From Megalopta genalis (lineage: Eukaryota > Arthropoda > Insecta > Hymenoptera > Halictidae): DNA of 64,000 bases. The DNA lies in the NCBI RefSeq assembly GCF_051020955.1, contig NC_135029.1, positions 3,248,001-3,312,000 on the forward strand, read 5' to 3'. This document shows, in pieces, positions 1 through 12,187 of the stretch. The notes beneath the pieces are model-generated. The model saw only the letters and a list, made by a program, of their open reading frames with translations, was not told the origin of the DNA and did no database searches. Within the stretch, counting starts at the first letter, position 1; the number at the start of each line of letters is the position of its first letter. The translations under genes were made by a program, and so were the position numbers.

Positions 1-2491
1 TTCTTAACAAAAGTCAATTTTTCGTATATTTTCTTTCAGTAAAAGTCATCTTTTTGTATATTTTCTTTTAGCGAAAGTAAATTGTTAAATATTTTCTTAA
101 CAAAAGTAAGCATTTATTTCGAAAATATCTTCATGCAATCGTATCCCCGAATACTCAAAACTAACGATGTCATAGTAATTTAAAATTTGAAAAAATACGA
201 TATTTTGTAAATAATATTGCAAAAATTTTACTGGTCTCGAAATCAAATCGATTGTCGTGACATTTCAAAATTTACACAATTGATTGATCGATCGATTGAT
301 TTTGCACTGTCTCACTTTCTTGCCAGTGCTGTTGTCGCAGCTGATAAAACCATTTGTGATAAAACCATTTTTTCTTTCAACTTTACAGCTTGCAGAAGAT
401 TAAACTGATACAAAATTTTTTGAACGTCTCTTATTTTAACGTCTCTCTTATTGTATTTTCTGGTTTTTCCATGAAGATACCGACATTAGTTTACTTCTAT
501 CAAATATGTATCTAAATTGATATTTCATATCAGATACACATAATCGCTCATAACTGGCTTAATTTTCATCTTTTTTACGATTGCAATCTTCTGGATATTA
601 TTGAAGCATAAATGAAAGTATGTACGAAATTGCAGTAATAATATATCACGTTTTAAATTAATATACATCTTAATCGTTTTTTGCGAATAGATTATGAATA
701 AAACGCATTAATGAATATGCATGGATATGTAATCCATAATGAAACCGATAATTTTAATAAATTTTGCTGGAATTTAGGTTATGATTCCAATTATTTGTTT
801 CCTCTTCACTTGAATAAATATCTTCGATATTTCTCTCTTTATTATTAATATTATATTTAGCTGCAGAATGTATTTGCGATCGCATTCTTTAACGATTTCT
901 ACTTTTTGCTATTTATAATAAATGCAATAATTTGTAATTATTTAAATGTACTTGTTAATGAAAGCACTCTTACTTTCCTTGCACCACAAATTCACTCCCA
1001 ATGTTTCATTCACGGTGTAAATAAAACGCAAACGTGTTTACATTCGTAAAACTATGTGCATACAACATATGTAACGAAATAAAAACTGGCAGAATGCTAT
1101 CAATCTACTTAATTTACCGTCTCCAGCAATGACGTCAAAATATGATTTCGTATTAAAACGCAAGGCATTCGCGCCTCAAGATATGATTCATCCATTTATG
1201 ATACACTAAACTGACACGTAAATCCCATTATCTGATATTGACAGAGTATCATTGTGTTCATTATAATCTATTGAACTATATTGTATATCTAAATTGTGAA
1301 TATCCATCGTATATTAATGCATTAATGACCGATCACGAGTTAACTCGCGTTCTTATGCCCAGACGTTGCAAAATTGTTGATCAACAATATATTAAAAAAT
1401 AAGATAATATTCTTGAGTCTAAATTGCTTAATTTTTCTTTGGAAATAAATAATTGTTTCACGTTTACAATTAATATCGAAACACACACTATACGGTGATT
1501 TAAGTAGAGTATGTCAATTAGTTGCATGCTTGTGACGTTAACGTTAATAAGGGCCATAATAACGTTAATAAGACCGAAGCAAAGCTTTAAACGATCATTT
1601 AAAAAAGGCAGGAACCCCCCGACGTTCTTGTATGTACTATCTTTCACTACTGATTTGTTAGCAATATTTTCAATATGTTCTGTCGATAGAAAATTCATGA
1701 TATTTGTTGCAATTCATTCACTATGGAATACTCGACCTTGATAAATACATACGGAAGTCAGTAACAGATTAGATTTATCAGCGGTTTATCTCCATCATTA
1801 TAAAATATAACGATTGCTCGCCCCTCGATGGCAGTTTAAGATCGATCATCATCAGAACGTAAGATTGCAATTATTCTACCAGTATCAAGAATAAATCTTC
1901 GATCGCAGTTTGTGTTGATTTCTCGCAAAAGACTTACAAAACTGTCATGAACACTGCGCATAGTTCGAAGTGTTCGACGAAGTGTAAATTGTACAGTGAC
2001 TCCAAAGAAAAACTGTTTTTATGCAATGTCACAGCGTGACAGGAAAGTGTAATACATAAAGTTGTCGAAGAAACCGGTCTAATGATCTTGTTGTTCACGA
2101 AGGTTTACATTGTGGTGGAATAGCCAGACCAAGAAAGGTGATTAGTTCATTAATCATGTGACTTGAAATTCAATGACGGGTGGATATTTCAAAATACATT
2201 ATACTAGCCGGCGAGTGATGGTTCTGGAAAATTTCATTCATTTGTTTTGTCGAATTCAATATATTTATTAAATCACATTATATTATATTAGATTACGTTA
2301 CGTTATCAATGTTTGCTCGTTTCAAAACTCTAACAAGAGAGTGATAAATCGTGAAAAGAATATTCGAGCAATATCTTACGTTTAAGTGTGGCAAATAATA
2401 ATATAAAAATCGTTTTTAATAGTGTACCTATCAGTTTAATTAATAGTAAGTCAGCTATTGATTCAAAGAAGAAGGAATCTGTGGTATCAAA
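1..2491. other. Intergenic region and 5' flank of the transporter gene
   Basis: No coding exon is supported here; the short open frames are AT-rich and lack recognisable content. The first about 120 bases hold a degenerate tandem repeat of about 31-32 bp (a run of TTCTT..AAAAGT..TATATT units, about four copies). The part just before 2492 presumably carries the promoter and 5' UTR of the transporter gene, but no core promoter element can be placed with confidence. Confidence 0.5.
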
Positions 2492-5010
2492 ATGATTGCG
2501 GAAGAAACTAAGAAAGTTCCTCCAAATGGAAAATGGGGTTGGATGATTGTTTTAGCATATGCTTTAAACGGGGTATGTAAAAATTGCCATGTTCTATTAT
2601 TATTGAAGTTAATTAACTCGAACGAGTTACGCTAGCATTGAAACATTGGAAATCACCAGAAATTATCATTGACGGAGGAAAATTACCTGCCTCCGTCAGA
2701 CGGAAGAAATCCCACCTTTAGACTGAAGATGACTTTAATGTAAAAATTTTCATTTTTATAAGTTACTTTATAAAAATTAGGATGAAAGAAAGACTTCTCT
2801 TTTATCGAATAGAGGCATTCGTAAGGAAAAAATTGAAAGAAAAATGTTACTATTCAATCTTTCCTACCAAAATAAACATATTAAAATGAACCTTCTGCCA
2901 ATTCGTTGAAGAAAATGTTAACAGACAATCGAGGTTTCGCATTATCATGCAGTTATCCTTAGTTAACACGCTGATGCAGAGCATGATTCGAAGAAAATTT
3001 TCGGAGAATGTTGATGACCTTGCAGGAACGAAATTTAAAACGGTTGTAAAATGAAAAGAATTCAATCACATCGACCATTACGTTTTATTCAAAGGATTAA
3101 AAAGTTGCATCGACATCTAGATCCTTAGCAAGATGTTCCGTTGATAAATGTTAGTTAAACGAAACTATATAGAGCTGTTTATTTTTTTTTTTAACGGATG
3201 GGAGATTTTCGATATCCTTTGAATTACGAAGAGATCGCTTTAATGATTAGGCGAGTTTGTTCTGATTTCTGCATGTTGGATATCGTATCCTCAACTTGTT
3301 AACTCTAAATTATAACTTGTTAAACATTTTTATTTGCCCAAGTATCTGCGATCTAATTACTATCGTGCAATATACAACAATTATTTTCAGATCTCAACCG
3401 GATCCCTTCTGCACGGGTTCGGATTAGTATTCAAGGACACATTTCCCCTTTTCGGTTTCAATGCGACACAGGCGGCAATTATTATAAATACAAATTTAGC
3501 TTCTGGCATGATACTCGGCTTAATTAACGGGCCTCTATTACGCACCCTTGGATACAGAAAAGCGGCTTTGATCGCTAGTTTATTGTATACCACTGGTATA
3601 ATTGTAACAGCGTTCAGCAGATCTTTCATTCTAATTCTAATATTCTACGGTTTATTTACCTGTGAGTATCAATCATTTGCGAATAAATACCATTTCCGAA
3701 CAAAAGCTATTTCTAAAATGTCCATAATAATCTTTTCTCTGATTACTTTTCCGTATAAACTGCAATTAACAAGTTAATTCAATCGTTTTGGAAACGATTA
3801 AATTAATACGACACCATATTATTTAGGCTTGATAAACGTCTTAACAAATGTTTCTATTGTTATTGATTGCAAAATGTTTGAACTGGCTAGACGTTTTTAT
3901 TTACTTACTTAAAATATTCTATTTAAATGAAGAAGATCAAAGATGTGACACAAAATACATAAATACAAATATCGATTCATCATTGTTCTCAATTATGCAA
4001 GCCAATCTTCGTTCGTATTTTCTTCTCCAAAAACATTAACTCATAGTTCATCGAATGAATCATTTCGTTCGTGTATATACAATCATGTCAAGTTAATTAG
4101 TGTGTTCTCTTATACAGCACTCGGCATGTGGCTGTCAATGTCCGCCTTTTCGTTCGCTCTAAATTCATATTTTACAACGAAGAGAGGGCGCGCCTTATCT
4201 TTAGCGTTAACAATTGTTGGACTTGGTCCTATAATATTACCACAACTAACAACGATTTCACTCTCTTACTACGGATTTCAGGTACGCTTACGATCAATTC
4301 AATTAATCTACTTTGGTCTGTGATGAAAGATGAAAAATGTCTTTAGATCTTGTGCTTCCTTTCTTAGTCTCGATCTATTAACATACAGTGGAACATATTT
4401 TTAAAATAGTTCAGTAGTTACAATAACAATTTGCCATAATTACATATTAAAGTTTTTCATAACAAACAAAAGTTCCCTGTTTCACGTTGTATAGATGCGC
4501 ATAATGGCACTGATTTTATTGTTTCACATGTTGCGAACTTGCTTCATCATGTTCTCAATGTGAACGCTATTAAAATATTCCATTCACATTTCTTTTCTGA
4601 ATAACCAAGATACTGATCGAACAATTGCAATATTTTTGATGTTTTTAAATATCGTGTTACTAGGATACAATATTAATATTCGGAGCATTTAGTTTACATT
4701 CGTTGGTAGGATGCACGTTACTTCAGCCGCTGAAATGGCATTTGAAAACCGTAAAAGTACAACCACAACCGACGAACGAGAAGGAGACTCTACTTACAGG
4801 TCAGAATTTTAATCAGTAGGAATTATATACAATATTAGTAGATCTAGGCAAGTGACATTTTTCGAAATATTATTCAAACAATATGTCATTTTATTTTATA
4901 ATTATTTCCGTGCCTGTGCTCCCTTTTGAAATAACATTATTTGAAATATACTTTTATATATATATATAAAAGAAGAATTTCGCAATTATCTCAAATAATT
5001 ATTTCAAACT

Positions 5011-5053
<43 letters not shown>

Positions 5054-8000
5054 AAAATAACGTCCAAAAGATACAAGAATATTTCAAAAGTGAAATTAAA
5101 TAACATATTATAATGAATAATATTTGGGAAAAAGTCATTTCAATATATATATTGAAATGACTTTTTCCCAAATATATATATATATATTATTATATAAATA
5201 TATATTGAAATGACTTTTTCCCAAATATTATTCATTATAATATGTTATTTAATTTCACTTTTGAAATATTCTTGTATCTTTTGGACGTTATTTTATCTCT
5301 CTCTCTCTCTCTCTTCTCTCTTTTAACAGTTTAAAATAATTATTTGAGATAATTGCGAAATTCTTCTTCGAAAATATATGACTTTTTCCCAAATATTATT
5401 CATTATAATATGTTATTTAATTTCACTTTTAAAATATTCTTGTATCTTTTGGACGTTATTTTATCTCTCTCTCTTCTTTTAACAGTTTGAAATAATTATT
5501 TGAGATAATTGCGAAATTCTTCTTCGAAAATATATGACTTTTTCCCAAATATTATTCATTATAATATGTTATTTAATTTCACTTTTGAAATATTCTTATA
5601 TCTTTTGGACGTTATTTTATCTTTTAACAGTTTGAAATAATTATTTGAGATAATTGCGAAATTCTTCTTCGAAAATATATGATGATCCAATTATCAGCTC
5701 CGAACTCTTTGGAGAAAGAGTTCTGCTTGAAGCAAATTGATGTAAAAGTTTCTTAGAATAAAATCTTTTTGTTGCATATTATTTCGAGGGTCGTTTCTTT
5801 TATCGTATTCGAAACAAAAAGGTAACGAAATAATTCATGATTTGAAATTGCTATTATCTCAACTGGGTCCACATCATTTTCAAATAACAGCATTGAAAAC
5901 AACTCTACGAAATGAATTATTTCTTATTTTCATTTGAAATAAAATTTGCCCAGATTTCTATACTAGACGAGACAATTTAATTCTGTTATAGACTGTACTA
6001 TCCATTATTCATGAACTGAATATGCTATTTAAGAAACTAATTATGCAATCACCTTTAGAGTTTCTTACTTCCTCGACGAGATATTACGATCTTCCATGTT
6101 ACCTGCATTTACTCTACAAATTATTTTTCACAATAAAATTACAAAAGTGGATTCTAATTTACTGAATTCTAATGACATAAAATTAATTTTAGTTGAGAAA
6201 GGTATCTCACAAGAGGATGAATGCTCGATGAATTCAACTTTGGATATAAACAACCTCCCTAGGAAGAGAAAAGCTATTATTTCAACTATTGACTATGATG
6301 CTGAAATGGGAAGCATATATGGATTCGACGTACCTTACGCGCGACAATATTCGAACTCGATAAGTGGTAATAAGAACATATACATGTACATGGCAGCAGA
6401 TAAAAATATAAATGATTTTCGAGAAATAATGCATAAAATATTATACGCATGGTATTTAAGTTTCCGATAATCCACGCTAATAATATTAATGGATAAACAT
6501 TTACAAAACGGTCCTCCTCTTCAATTTTGATAACATTTGTATGTACGTATTGTACAGCTTCACATTTTGAACAAAGTTTTACTTTGTAGAAAATTCAGCT
6601 TTGCATTACTTTCCGAGATATTTACGCAAAACTGTCCCAGATCTAACTTTATGTTGGTCGAGACATTTTAAAAATGTGTAGGTTTGAGTTAGATCTGGGT
6701 TAGATCCACGATTTTTAGCGAATATTTCAAAAACTAATCCAAGGCGACATCTGGTGTGAAGGAAAAAATTGTTCGAAAAGCTAATTTGTGCAACATATTT
6801 TAATATCATCGAAATCGAAGTGAAGAACTCTTTTATGAATCATACGAGTCATATTAATTTTTCTGTTTACGTGTGCAATCGTAGTCGCTTTATTGACGTT
6901 TTCGAAAAGATACTCTTCGTCTTCTACTTTGACCACAAATTCGTTTGTAACATTTGTATTTAAAGAAAAAATTAGAACATGCAATTTATTTATAATAATA
7001 AATATTTAATCAGTTTCTTTAGGAGAGAAGACTAGAAGCCAGCTACGTCTTAATCGGAAATGTAAGCTTTGAAAATTGTTGAAAACTTCATATATCTGCA
7101 TTGATCATGATGTATCATGTTGGAAGGAATGCTTTAATTTTTTCCAGTTGAAAGCGTGGACACAGTCAACCTTGGCAGCAGCGTTAAAATTTTTGACGAG
7201 AAACCATATGCTCCAATAAAATGCAGCAATTTGAATCTTTCAAATGGAAGTAATCGTAATTTGCCGGAGATGGTGGAAAACGAGACCTTAATAGACAATG
7301 AGAAAACTGCACTGAACATAGAGTCCAATGGCACTGACAAGTATGTATATATATATATATATAAATAAATATCTTTCTTAAGTTCCGTGATCATCTAAAA
7401 TTTTAAAGTATCACAAGCACACACACGTAGCTCTTAAATACTACTAAGATCATATCAACAAATTATATAATTTCATTTATTTTTTAACTTAAATCATTTA
7501 TATAATTTTATCATCGTATACAATTTATCATTAATAATAAATGATACATTTAGTCAATTTATATAATTAAATTCATATTATTTTTTTGTTTATATTATTA
7601 ATATTAAATTATATAATTAAATTTATATAATTAAATTTGTATTATTAAATTGTGTTTATATAAATTTGGTCAATTTATCATTTTCTATTTCAAAATATAG
7701 ACAATAATATAATATTATTAATATTTACAATTAGGCCTACAATTACAAAAACTGTCAGAGCCAAAATATTGAATTTATCATTTTATTTTGCGTTATATCG
7801 ATTTAAGTTACTATAAATCGTTACATTAAGTAGCTTCACGGTTGTGCCGTTAAATGGTACTAAAACTCGTCCGCAAATATTCGGAGAATTTCTAATTGTT
7901 CTTTAACAATATTTTGACTCATATCTTCGGGAAGATAAGTTGCATTTAGTAAAATATTAAATATAAATAATCTGTGAACTTCTGCGGAAAATACAAATTT

Positions 8001-11000
8001 TCATCTTTCCAGTGTTCTAAATGCAACTTCGTTCAATTTTTCCATAAATCTACAATATTCACATCCTAATTATCATTATGGTATTGATGAAACGAGCGGT
8101 GGTAGCGAACGTATTGATACAATTTCAAACACAAAACTAAAAATTATATTATAATATTACACACAATGCATTAAATATTACGATGTATTTAATTGCTTGT
8201 TTAATATTTGTTAACATACTGCAAAGATGTTAATATTTGTTAATATTTGTTAACATACTTGGCGACTATGCATGTAATTGCAAGAATGTCTTGAATCTTT
8301 GAGTTTGTTTGATTAATAAAGCTCGTTCTTGCGATTTCGAAAAATGCGATTTAACAGAACACAGTTTATCTACTTAACAAATAACTGGAGTATGTAACTG
8401 GTCAGTTCATTGGCGGCGTCAATGCGCCGGGTTCTAACTATACAAACAGTAGCGCTGAAGAATCTCGGCACTGTGCAAAGAACCGTCTGCCCCGAGGCAG
8501 TTTGGTCTTACATAAACCAGCATTTAACCTGGACCTGATTCGCTTGCATGTATGTGGTCCATTTGAACTAGCGTTAAAGGGATCTCGGAGGCTTAAGGCA
8601 CTAAACAAACGTTACTTTGGTTTCTCTATCTCCAACAGCCTCTTTGTGAATAATCCGCATTACTTTCTGTCTGAAGATCAAACGTTAAAAACTCAACGTT
8701 CAATTTCTTCTGACGAGACATCAGTTGCATAGAATGTTGTGGAATTACGTGCATTTTTATTAGACAAACATCTTTTAGTTTCTGTTTATTCTTCACCCAT
8801 TAAAGCAAATTTTGCTTGTACCTTCATTTTCTTTGAAATCTGCAAACGTGTAAATTTGAATAAACTTGAACAATCCACTCGCGTAAAAACAAATTAAATC
8901 CCTTGCACACTGATTTGTTTTATAACTTCGTTGATTAGCTCTGATTTATTTTCCCTGATAGAAAGAGACACTTTTGTTTCTTTACTTTCATTTCTGGATT
9001 TTAGTAACAGAAGAATCAAATTTTGTGTCGATTTAGAATTATTAAACTCTTGTTAAAATTAAACTAAACTAAACTAAACTAAAATTATTATTAAACTAAA
9101 CTAAACTAAAATTATTATTAAACTAAACTATTATTAAAATTATTAGCATTATTAAACTCTCTCCTTCTTCTTCGTCACTGCAAGTTATCATTAAACTGTA
9201 CTGTTTTCCTTATTACTAGACCACGAACATTTACGTTTTACATAAATTTTGTTTTACTGTGTTTGTTGCAAAAATCTCAAACCACTTGAGAATTTCTTTG
9301 CCTGTTTTCTTTCTTCGATTCTTCAATTCTTTTAATCTTTCTACTGTTTCATTGCAGATACACACTGTGTTATTATGATAAATACACAAAATCTGTAGTT
9401 TATTTATTACGATATCTGTTGAACTTTTCCCTAAAACAATTTTTCTCTTTTGAATTTGTTACTTTTTTCCTTATGCTTCTTTCAATGGAGAAGCTGTGTT
9501 ATAACAAGAGTTTCTTCAATTCGCAAACCATATCGAAGTGAATTACAAAATGTAAGAATGTTGGAAAAGTAATTGATGTCATACAACTCAAGTCTTCAGT
9601 TTTGGTTTGTTTAAATAAGATACCCTAATTTTATGAAATTCTTAAGATTCTTAACGTGACAGTCAAAGGGTTCAACCGTGTACCAGTACAAAAAATATAG
9701 TTGTATTGGGCATAACTTACCGCTAAGCGAATTTATAAACTAAGCGATTTAAGAGTTTCCAAATTTCCATTGTTCTGTTGATCATATTTGAATTTACAAT
9801 AGCTTTTCATTTACAGGTCCGAAGAGAAGTCATTCGCAAAAGAAATATTTGACAAAGTGGTCCAATTTTTCGATCTGAATTTATTGCGAGACCCGATCTT
9901 TGTGAATATTATGGCAGGCATGTCGGCGGCCATCTTTGCCGAGGCAAATTTTTCTACATTGACACCGTTCATTTTAACGGATATGAAATTAACGACCAAG
10001 GAAATTTCGACCGTTCTTAGTATCATTGCTGCCATGGATTTACTTTTCCGAAGTCTTGCTCCATTTCTTGGAGAATGGCTGCACCAGCCACCAAGAATTA
10101 TGTACATGATAAGTTTGGTCCTTTTAATTATTACTAGATCATGTGAGTATCATAACGTAATATACAACACGACATTGATATATTGACTTGGCAGATATCC
10201 GTACTTGTAGTATGTAAATATTAAGTAAATTTATTAAAGTTCATTTTTTTTTTCTTTCAATTTCTCTTACATAGTGCGAGAAATAATAATTGTAAACTCA
10301 TTTTTTATTTCTAACAAAACATGTAACTTCCAATTTATTACAATATATTCCAATTATTCCAATTTATAATACTTATTTAGAGATACAAAGCAATACAATT
10401 GCAAGAGTACAACAATTTGTTTTGATACAGTTAAAATGAGAATTCATTCATGATCTTCGTCAACTAAAATTTCTGAATTATAAATATAACGTATTTTGTC
10501 GAAATTGATCGAAGATTGATGAAATATTTGACATAAACTTCTGCTAACCCCTTGTACTGTAACAACGAGTTAGACACGCGATGATTTAAAAAATATGAAT
10601 GCTATTCATTTCTTGAAAATCAAAATACATTCCTGTGTTATCGAAAAGGAACGAAACAAAATAAAGACGTACAAGAAACAAAAATTATTACAGACGAAGA
10701 AGTGCTAATCTGCAGGTGTAAAAGAAATCGTAGCACTGGGGGTTAAAAGGGTGCTAGAATACACAAATTGCTGGACTAAAGTCGTAGTACTAAAGAATAC
10801 ACTCTAAAAAGTTTTACAAGATCTTCGATAAAATTATGAAAAAAGATATCACCAGTATATTACTTGAGTCATTTACTTATATTTTGTTTGCTCAAACATC
10901 TCAGAAGAGATTTATGATTCATTGTGTTATATCAATTCTATCGATCCATTAGTATCTGCAAGTTTTCTTTCATGTAAACATTCTTATGCCAGTCAATATA

Positions 11001-12187
11001 TCAGTATAATTCATCAGTATAATTCATCAGTATAATTTTTCATCCATATTATAAAACTCTAATTAATTTCTAACACAGCTCTAATATTCGCCAATGGGTT
11101 TACATCGATGATACCCGTCGCTGTCGGATTAGGTGCTGCCAAAGGAATTCGTTCGATCTATATGTCTATGGTGATACCCCACTACGTTCCCATCAACAGG
11201 TTACCTAGCGCAAATGGGATTCAAATGATCGTGAATGGTATCATGTTTTTAATTGCCGGCCCTATCCTAGGTATGTAGAAACTTTGCTCGTGAAAATGCT
11301 TGTGACACCGAATTTGACGCATTCTGCATATTGCGCAGCCTATCTTCTCCATAATAATTATACAGGGTCTCCCAAAAATGTCTTGCCATCCGGAAATGGG
11401 GCGTTCTGAGGTCATTCGAAGTAACTTTTTCCTTAGCGAAAATGTAATCTGCGGCTTTGTTTGCGAGCTATTAACGAAAAATACTGACCAATGAAAGACG
11501 AGATCAGCTGACTCGTGCCAACAGAGACAATGAGCGGAACTAGGGTTCGACCACTCGTTTATGGTCGAAACCAGTACGTAATTTTTAGACGACAATGAAT
11601 GGTCTCGGGTAACCTTCGAGGAACAACATATTATAGGTCGACCAATCTGTCTCGAAATGGGCTACATGAATAAATGAAAACGCAACGCCTCGTGAAAAAG
11701 TATAAGTTCTGTTTGTAACAGTTTTTCGGAAAATGAACATAATGAATTTGGAAAATGATTATGTCGATGAATTAAACTGAGACACCTTGTATAAGTTATA
11801 AACGATAGCATTATAATACAGTAATCTCTGCGTCATGAATCCTAAGTCATTCTAAATCATTCTAAGTCATTCTAAATCATCCTAAATCATTCTAAATTCA
11901 TTTGCAAAATACATATATCCATAATTAAACAGTGTCGAGTGATCTTTCAGAAAATACAATCGTGTTAAAAAAGCCAGCTTCTTTTTACACCATGCAACAC
12001 CAATTTTTCTTTGCTTACAATGATTGCAGGAATAATCCGCGACAGCGCCGGATATTACGCGCCCTGCATAGTGATGATGAATTTCATCTCTGCATTGACT
12101 GTCGTAATATGGTCCGTGGAGATGATCATCGTAAGGAGAAGAAGGCTTCGATTAAAAGAAAAGGAACATGACAACTCCTATATATAA
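2492..12187 (+). CDS. Monocarboxylate transporter-like protein (SLC16 / MFS), 10 exons
   Basis: Exons read 2492-2572, 3391-3661, 4118-4281, 4664-4799, 6193-6366, 7023-7061 (microexon, may be optional), 7148-7340, 9817-10142, 11079-11270 and 12030-12187. All junctions have AG/GT borders and agreeing phases, giving 577 aa with the microexon or 564 without. The N-terminus carries the family-type NGKWGW motif leading into TM1 (usual form D/E-G-x-W-G-W). Hydrophobic segments fill exons 1-4 and 8-10, separated by a long polar cytoplasmic loop in exons 5-7 that includes YDAEMGSIYGFD, fitting the 6+6 transmembrane layout of SLC16 proteins. These carry lactate, pyruvate or related carboxylates across the plasma membrane, often with a proton; the substrate cannot be told. 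The start is the ATG at 2492, directly before the TM1 motif. The C-terminus is a short basic cytoplasmic tail. Exon boundaries are by eye. Confidence 0.85.
4840..5975. repeat. Dispersed AT-rich repeat, copy 1, with inverted and triplicated core
   Basis: Lies in the intron between exons 4 and 5 of the transporter gene. It opens with AGATCTAGGCA, and several flanking blocks recur in the same order and orientation at 23.85-24.6 kb (for example AAGCAAATTGATGT and ATTTGAAATTGCTATTATCT). Its core, 4971-5682, is an inverted arm followed by three direct copies of the opposite strand. No coding capacity is seen and the element class is unknown. Confidence 0.7.
4971..5682. repeat. Large quasi-palindrome followed by tandem copies
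   Basis: The left arm (about 4971-5150) is nearly the reverse complement of about 5203-5371. The right-arm sequence is then repeated directly at about 5379-5534 and 5535-5682, shrinking mainly by loss of the CT run. Shared words are GACTTTTTCCCAAATATT, CTTTTGGACGTTATTTTATC and TTTGAGATAATTGCG. The (AG)n run at about 5018-5049 is matched by (CT)n in the right arm. A single-stranded copy could fold into a stem of about 170 bp. Confidence 0.85.
6636..6699. repeat. Short inverted repeat
   Basis: CCCAGATCTAACT at 6636-6648 is perfectly inverted at 6687-6699, forming a 13-bp stem with a loop of about 38 nt inside an intron of the transporter gene. Function is unknown; it may be the remnant of a small element. 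Confidence 0.6.
7023..7061 (+). CDS. Candidate 39-nt in-frame microexon of the transporter gene
   Basis: A pyrimidine-rich tract ends in TTTCTTTAG at 7022 and a GTAAGC donor follows at 7062. The 39 nt between are a multiple of three and fit the phase-1 junction on both sides. They would add 13 residues (centre SQLRLNRK) to the basic cytoplasmic loop between the two transporter halves. Skipping it leaves the frame intact, so it could be a regulated cassette. It is inferred from splice sites and phase only. Confidence 0.5.
8388..8732 (+). CDS. Candidate coding exon of unknown protein within the transporter intron
   Basis: This stretch between transporter exons 7 and 8 stays open for about 114 codons and is GC-richer than its flanks, unlike the AT-rich intron around it. 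A possible acceptor (ACTGGTCAG) ends at 8404 and a strong GTATGT donor falls after the codons RLH near 8550. Both are phase 0, which does not match the phase-2 junction between the neighbouring transporter exons, so it does not slot into the main transcript. The reading includes LPRGSLVLHKPAFNLDLIR and ends with a stop at 8732. I do not recognise it. It could be an alternative loop exon, part of an intronic gene, or an old exon remnant. Confidence 0.35.
   Translation, partial: EYVTGQFIGGVNAPGSNYTNSSAEESRHCAKNRLPRGSLVLHKPAFNLDLIRLHVCGPFELALKGSRRLKALNKRYFGFSISNSLFVNNPHYFLSEDQTLKTQRSISSDETSVA
9058..9132. repeat. (TAAAC)n pentanucleotide tract, interrupted
   Basis: Repeated TAAAC units broken by ATTATTAT spacers in the transporter intron. 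This is not the insect TTAGG telomere unit. Simple repeat, no gene. Confidence 0.8.
11363..11789. mobile_element. Non-autonomous element with TA-flanked ends, dispersed family copy A
   Basis: It starts CAGGGTCTCCCA after TA and ends with the related inverted sequence TGAGACACCTTG before TA, typical of Tc1/mariner-type insertions. An internal block of about 130 bp (TAACTTTTTCCTT, AATCTGCGGCTTTGTTT, ACTGACCAATGA) recurs at 61.15-61.3 kb, so this is a dispersed family. It sits in the last intron of the transporter gene. No transposase is encoded. Confidence 0.65.
11845..11898. repeat. 10-bp tandem repeat (TCTAAATCAT-like)
   Basis: About five units of TCTAA(A/G)TCAT in the last transporter intron. 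Simple repeat. Confidence 0.7.

Noticed and set aside
2660..2702. Hairpin GACGGAGG...CCTCCGTC
   Set aside because: Only about a 9-bp stem in an intron; expected at this scale by chance in 64 kb with local duplications.
9058..9132. Telomere-like repeat
   Set aside because: The unit is TAAAC, not the insect TTAGG on either strand.
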